This document shows positions 59,384 through 64,000 of a DNA stretch of 64,000 nucleotides, one piece after another. Below the pieces are notes generated by a model that saw only the letters and a program-made list of their open reading frames with translations, ran no database searches and was not told the DNA's origin. Source of the stretch: Silene latifolia (Eukaryota; Streptophyta; Magnoliopsida; Caryophyllales; Caryophyllaceae); contig NC_133532.1 of the NCBI RefSeq assembly GCF_048544455.1, positions 15,006,948-15,070,947 of the forward strand, written 5' to 3'. A program made the translations under genes and the position numbers. Positions within the stretch are counted from its first letter, which is position 1; each line of letters opens with the position of its first letter.

Positions 59384-60690
59384 TCGTACTTTAGGAGTAC
59401 GGTTGGGCCTTGATTGGTCTAAGTGCGCGAATCACTTTGAATTACTTAGGAATGATGACTTTTAGATTTGTAAAGAAGGGATGCTTTGGGGTGCGGTTAT
59501 CTTTGCGAAGAACATTTACCTGGAATGTTGGTCCTGAGTCAAATATGAACGTCTGGAATACTCCTTAGGTGGATGGTTTGATCCCTATCCCTAAACATTA
59601 TGACATTTTTGCATATTGGTCCTTCTCCTTATAATTTGAGAGTCAAAGATCTTATTACTGCGAACAATACTTGGAATCTTGACATGGTGATGAGCTTCTT
59701 TGAGAATTCTTGCATGTACTGCTAAAATATTGGCTATTCCAATTAGTCACGAGGCCAAAGAGGATTATGGTTTTTGGACTTCATCGAAGAATGATTACAA
59801 CTATATATGTCAAAAAGGTTACTCTGAAGCTCGGCTAGATCATTGGAATTTAGGGATATTTTTCGAACTTCTTCGGTTTGTAGGGTCTTTATTAAGAAAT
59901 GTCTTTGGCACCTTCCTAACCCTAAAAAATGGATTCTACTCCTTTGGAGAAATCTTACCTAGCTAGTCTTTGCCTATTGGTCTTGAATTCAATAGGAGGG
60001 GTATTGATGATTGCTTTGTTTGTCACCTTTGTGGTAAGTTAGGTAGCATGGACACTTCTCTTAATCAACTGTCCCGTATCCAACACCGTGTCCGACACCG
60101 ACACTCGTCGACACACGCCTAAACGTGTCGGACACCTATAAAGCCGTGTCTAACTTTCTACTTTTATAAGCGCATGTATCCGACGCGTGTCCATGGTATT
60201 TGGGCACGTGTCCGACGCGTGTCCTTTGTATTTGGACATCATTTGGGGTGAATGATGTTCTTTAGACGAGAAATGAGTTGCCGAAAGAGAGTGATTAGAA
60301 TATGGGTTTGGCTGGGAGATGAAAACGAGTTCTAATCAAAGCTAAGTTTTACTCTCACTTATTTAAATTTAATATCAAATACTTTTACAAAAATAAAATC
60401 GAACGTTTATAACTAAAAAATATATATTTTATTAAATTTAAATAATGTGTCTCGTGTAATAAATTTCATGGGATGCCGTGTCACGTGTCCATGTCGTGTC
60501 CGTGTCCGTGTCCGTGTCCGTTTTGGTGCTACCTAGGTGGTAAACAATATGTAGCGATCTTATCGTCTCATGTTTTTCATATTTAAAATGATTTGTGAAC
60601 AAGAGTATCTTTAATCTTTGCACCGGGAACTTTATTAGTGTAATTCAAGAGTTGATAGTGCAGCATGTAATCCTTTTTTTATATTAGTTT
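59384..60690 (+). pseudogene. LINE ORF2 C-terminal fragment, right piece
   Basis: Continues the LINE piece ending at 51310. Frames with breaks read RVKDLITANNTWNLDMV, then KKCLWHLPNPKKWILLLW and LEFNRRGIDDCFVCHLC, the zf-RVT-like end of plant L1 ORF2. Frameshifts and stops are frequent. Interrupted at 60042-60533 by another element. Confidence 0.75.
60042..60533. mobile_element. GGTAGCA...TGCTACC element with GTGTCC repeats
   Basis: Ends GGTAGCATGGACAC and TTTTGGTGCTACC are inverted. Interior rich in CGTGTCCGACAC-type words at both sides and (GTGTCC)n at 60484-60520. A known style of plant DNA element; superfamily not certain. Confidence 0.65.
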
Positions 60691-60708
60691 ACAAGTATGA
60701 ATTTGGTA

Positions 60709-62313
60709 TCACCTCTTATGATTAAACCCGCGGCACTTCTCTCTCTAACCCTTATCTCTAAAAAAACCCCTAAAAAATCGTCCTATTGTTCCGCCGCCTC
60801 CACCTACCCTACATCACCATCCCTTCTTCCCCTACCTGATCGCCGGAGATGGGTCCTCCCCATGGCCTATCTCCGGCGATTCATCGCTTCTCGTCCCTTG
60901 GTTATTGCCCCTCTTGTTAGATCTCACTCCCTCGTCGGTTTTTTGAGCGGATCAGCTCGTGGTCCCTGCTTTGGATTCCATCGAAAATCTGGTGGATCTC
61001 TCCAGGCAAGCTCGCATCAGCTCCTGTAAGATTCTTTTGGCATGCGTTCATGTTCGATTTGTGATTGTCGGCGGACGACCTGTCCCTCCGGTCCTTTATC
61101 CTGTCACCGTTTTCGTTGCATGCAACCCAAGGGTCATCCCCCCTTCCTCCCACCCTTGTTCGGGTTTTTTTTCGTTTTGTTGTTTGTCGGTCCGTTTAAC
61201 CCAGGGGTGATCACCTCATCCCCCCCCCCCCCCCCACCCACCCACCCCTGGGTCGGGTCTTTTCGTTTTTTTGTTGTTGTCGGTCCGTATGGTTGTTGAT
61301 GGGGTTTCTTTGCTTGCCGCGTCGCTGTGGTTTCCTGTGTCACTTGTGTTTGTCAAGGTCGTCTTTGTTTTAGTCTTGTTGCATGTATGGCGGTGGTCCT
61401 GGAGGTTTCGTTGGTTGAAATGGGTGTCTTTGGTTTGGGCTGCTGCGTTTTTGTGAAGTCACGGTTGTCTCCGCCTCCGTTTTCGTTTAGAGTGAGGTCT
61501 TAGTTGTGAGGGTTGCACTGTCGGGCCTGGTAGGGGAAGCTTGGGGTCTGGTGGTGTTTATGGTTGTGTCGGATGCGGTGGTCTCTACTTTTTTCTAATG
61601 CTTAATCAATGTTTGTGCCTTTTGTTTGTTTAAATAATAACCTTCTTTTGGCTGAGGGTGTCCTGTCCCTTAGCCATTGGGGGGATAGTTTGTCAGATTA
61701 TTAGGGAGTCAATAACGACAAATGTAATTTTGCATCCGGCTTGTGTTGTGTCCATTTCTTTCCGGCCTTTTGAGATGGTTTTGGTTAGGGGTCTGTGCAG
61801 GTTGCTTACTATATCGTTGGCTATATACTTTCTCGCTTTTCTAGGCTACGAGTTTCTTGTCCATAGGGATTGTTCTCCAAAGTGTAGGAGTTTTCTCTCC
61901 TTTGGAGGCAGATCTTGGTCTGCTTTCCGCCTTTTCCTTCTACGTCCTAGTGGCGTAAGTGCACTTTGCGCTTTCTTGATGGTTAAGCTTCTCGTTGGTC
62001 TTCAGATGTTGTTTATCATAGCCAAGGGGATGAATCTCCGAGACACTTTTTTGTGTCTTGTTGCGGGTATTTCTCCGAAACTTTGTCTATAAAGATGAGT
62101 AAAGTTATGATCGACCATTTGGCCAGCTCTAACCGTCCCTTCATGAATGATGGGGATGTTGAAGATGATCTTTGTGTGCAGTCAGTCGTACGCCGTCAAC
62201 ACTGTTATGTTAGCGGATGTAGCTACTTTGTTGTTTTAGTTTATGGTTTACTAAAATAAGTGCATTTGATCAAATGAGTCAAATGTCATCTGTCTAAACC
62301 CTTTATTTACAGC

Positions 62314-62354
<41 letters not shown>
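60709..62354 (+). mobile_element. Poly(A) retroposon with 12-bp target duplication
   Basis: Ends in 38 A (62317-62354) and is flanked by ATGAATTTGGTA (60697-60708 and 62357-62368). 1.65 kb. The first 400 bp are C-rich (CCACCTACCC, CTCCGGCGATTC), the rest is GT-rich. It has a 17-base C run (61219-61235) and a roughly 110-bp duplication around TCGGGT...TTTCGTTTT...GTCGGTCCGT (61160/61255). Open frames exist (60697-61029, 61658-62092) but none shows a recognised domain. It may be an internally deleted LINE or a processed copy of an unknown transcript. Confidence 0.75.
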
Positions 62355-62355
<1 letters not shown>

Positions 62356-62368
62356 CATGAATTTGGTA

Positions 62369-63258
62369 CCAAAGTGTGCAGAAGCTTCTCATCAGGTCAG
62401 TTTGACAAAATCACATACCCAAAAAAACATCCAAATTTTAGTTTATTGATCCCATTTACTTTACACACTGATTTCTCACACGATACTTTGACCATCGTTT
62501 GATACAAAGTATAACCTTTTTTTTTATTGAAAAATATGATTTTTTACGAAAGATTTTCTTATAACAAATATAACTATGTGGTCCGTAAATAGTTGTTGCT
62601 ATAAATAAGGTGCATATATAGCATAAGAGAGAGAATCATGAGATAAAGTCGTCAACTACCCACAAGTTTAAGTTGAGTAATTGTGATGTTAGTATGTTAC
62701 CGATCATAAATATAAAAATTGCGATAAAATCACTCCTTATTTTGCGTTCGTTTTATTTCTAAAGCCTTTTGGAATATTACATGTGCTTTGAGTTCTCGAT
62801 CATGCAAACAAAAACTCATAACCTTATGTCTAAATCTAGCTTCGCTTTGACAGCTTCGTCGTTCAGACTCTATTTTGATACAGAGAATTGAGGGAAAGGC
62901 ATAGGAGAAACATATAGATGGAGAAAAAACGTGATCAACAATATCACATAGTCAATCACAATACATTTGGAGAGCTGAAAATGAATGTACAAAAGAATAT
63001 ATTATCATTATACTTCAAATTTCGGCATATTGAGATAAGTGCATAAATAAATTCGAATATACTCAGTTATATAGATGCCAGCTGAGCATACCAGTATACT
63101 TCAACCGATAATAATTTTAATTTAAACGTTCTTGTAGGTATAGTAGGTATACACAAATATATACTCCGTATTAATATAAATATATTTCCTTTGTTCCAAT
63201 CATTTTAGACGGAATTTGTAAGTATCTGAACCAAATGATTTGGTTAACAGTCTGATTA
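62369..63258. other. 3' flank of CRP-C and start of unit 3
   Basis: From about 62640 the sequence is a diverged match to 25030-25590 and 49165-49720. No gene in it. Confidence 0.6.
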
Positions 63259-63392
63259 TTATGGAATATTGTTTCCATGTTTGACAACTTGGGTGTCGGG
63301 GTGGTCGAACTCACAACCGCAGCAATATGCCTTTGGATTAAGCCCATCAGAGTTGTGACAAATACATTCTGGACAGAGCAACGTAGGCGGTG
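63259..63392 (-). CDS. Cysteine-rich peptide CRP-C, exon 2 only
   Basis: Same acceptor (AATGCAG|CACC) and reading as CRP-A/B: APPTLLCPECICHNSDGLNP, YCCGCEFDHPDTQVVK, ending GNNIP and TAA, one codon shorter. All six mature cysteines are kept. Exon 1 is not present before 64000; given introns of about 590 bp in the other copies it should lie just outside the window. On current evidence the gene may be intact. Confidence 0.7.
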
Positions 63393-63516
63393 CTGCATTA
63401 TTAAATTCACACAAACTTAATCAGTAAAAAAAAAAAACATGTTAGTACCATAGGATAAAATAAGAAAAGATTAATATATCGATCAAGCATCTTAAATTAT
63501 ACTCTATTTTTTTGTC

Positions 63517-63640
63517 GAAAAATTCTTACGTCCTCCGGGAGTACCGTACTCCTTACACTTAAAACTAATCCACCAAATAGAATATAATAATAACCTAGGT
63601 GTAAAGAGTACGGTACTCCCGGAGTACACAAGAATTTTTC
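63517..63640. mobile_element. MITE with 9-bp target duplication (Mutator-like)
   Basis: 124 bp; ends GAAAAATTCTTACGTCCTCC and CAAGAATTTTTC. The arms share CCGGGAGTACCGTACTC over about 45 bp. TTTTTTGTC flanks both sides (63508-63516 and 63641-63649); the CRP-A/B introns show the empty site. Confidence 0.88.
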
Positions 63641-63686
63641 TTTTTTGTCAATAACACATACAAGTATAAAATTATTATCCGATAAT

Positions 63687-63745
63687 CAGGGGCGTTCTAA
63701 AACAAATTGAGGCCCTGTGCAACAAAAAAAAAATGAGGTATTAAG
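63687..63745. mobile_element. hAT 5'-end fragment
   Basis: CAGGGGCGTTCTAAAACAAA resembles the hAT ends at 18197 and 51311. No right end before the window edge. Confidence 0.45.
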
Positions 63746-64000
63746 TATGAATGCACAAGTGTACTATACTTCGAGTTTTGTGTTTAATTTCATCAATAAA
63801 GCATGTAAATTCGGTGATCGGAATCAAAGGTCCGATTTCTTTAGTGAGGCAAAAACTTTAAGAGCAAATTACTAACTAAACAAAGTGAATAACTAGAAAA
63901 AAAAAATGAAGTGTTTAGAGGGGTAGAAGTCCCTCTACCTTGACCACTAGATAAGACCGTCTTATACTAATAAATTATAAATCGACCGAAACAAACGCAT

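Overview
This is AT-rich plant nuclear DNA: spliced genes with GT/GC-AG introns, plant-type CACTA, hAT, PIF/Harbinger, Helitron, MULE, copia and Ty3-type elements, Stowaway and Tourist MITEs, tRNA-type SINEs and a plant S28 peptidase. The recurrent ACTCCGTA-type words are common in Caryophyllales, but that placement is only a guess. About 80-90% of the window is transposon-derived.

Layout. The backbone is a segmental duplication. Unit 1 (about 3961-27066) and unit 2 (about 41706-51182) each hold, on the minus strand, a prolyl-carboxypeptidase-like (S28) gene, and to its right a small two-exon gene for a secreted cysteine-rich peptide (CRP). A third, more diverged unit enters at the right edge (about 62640-64000) with exon 2 of a third CRP gene. 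Unit 1 is 23 kb and unit 2 is 9.5 kb. The difference is nearly all later insertions, and because each unit serves as the empty site for the other, many insertions can be resolved to the base with their target duplications. Both S28 copies are broken. The two complete CRP genes of the family (25597-26415 and 49726-50523) are intact, as is an unrelated CRP gene on the plus strand (36769-37226).

Region by region. 1-3960: decayed PIF/Harbinger element that replaces the last exon of S28 copy 1. 3961-19725: S28 copy 1, interrupted by a young 7.8 kb LTR retrotransposon (5395-13237) that lacks gag-pol but carries a 148-174 codon ORF of unknown function, by a probable solo LTR (14121-15826) with six CCGG-rich hairpins, and by Helitron material. 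20235-24181: insertion block rich in MITEs. 24251-25022: precisely bounded Helitron. 25597-26415: CRP-A. 27067-29400: MULE debris, a 31-bp minisatellite and a tandem array of snRNA-promoter-like modules. 29895-32432: non-autonomous copia element. 32438-41483: MITEs, Helitron ends, SINEs and CRP-D. 41484-48279: S28 copy 2 with Helitron, hAT and MITE insertions in intron 1. 49726-50523: CRP-B. 51183-60690: a LINE fragment split by a hAT element that is itself split by a 7.4 kb CACTA element. 60697-62368: poly(A) retroposon with a 12-bp target duplication. 62640-64000: start of unit 3.

The strongest candidates for something undescribed are the CRP family co-duplicated with an S28 peptidase, the unknown ORF in the LTR element, the USE/TATA array at 29096-29354, and the compensated hairpin array at 14362-14821.
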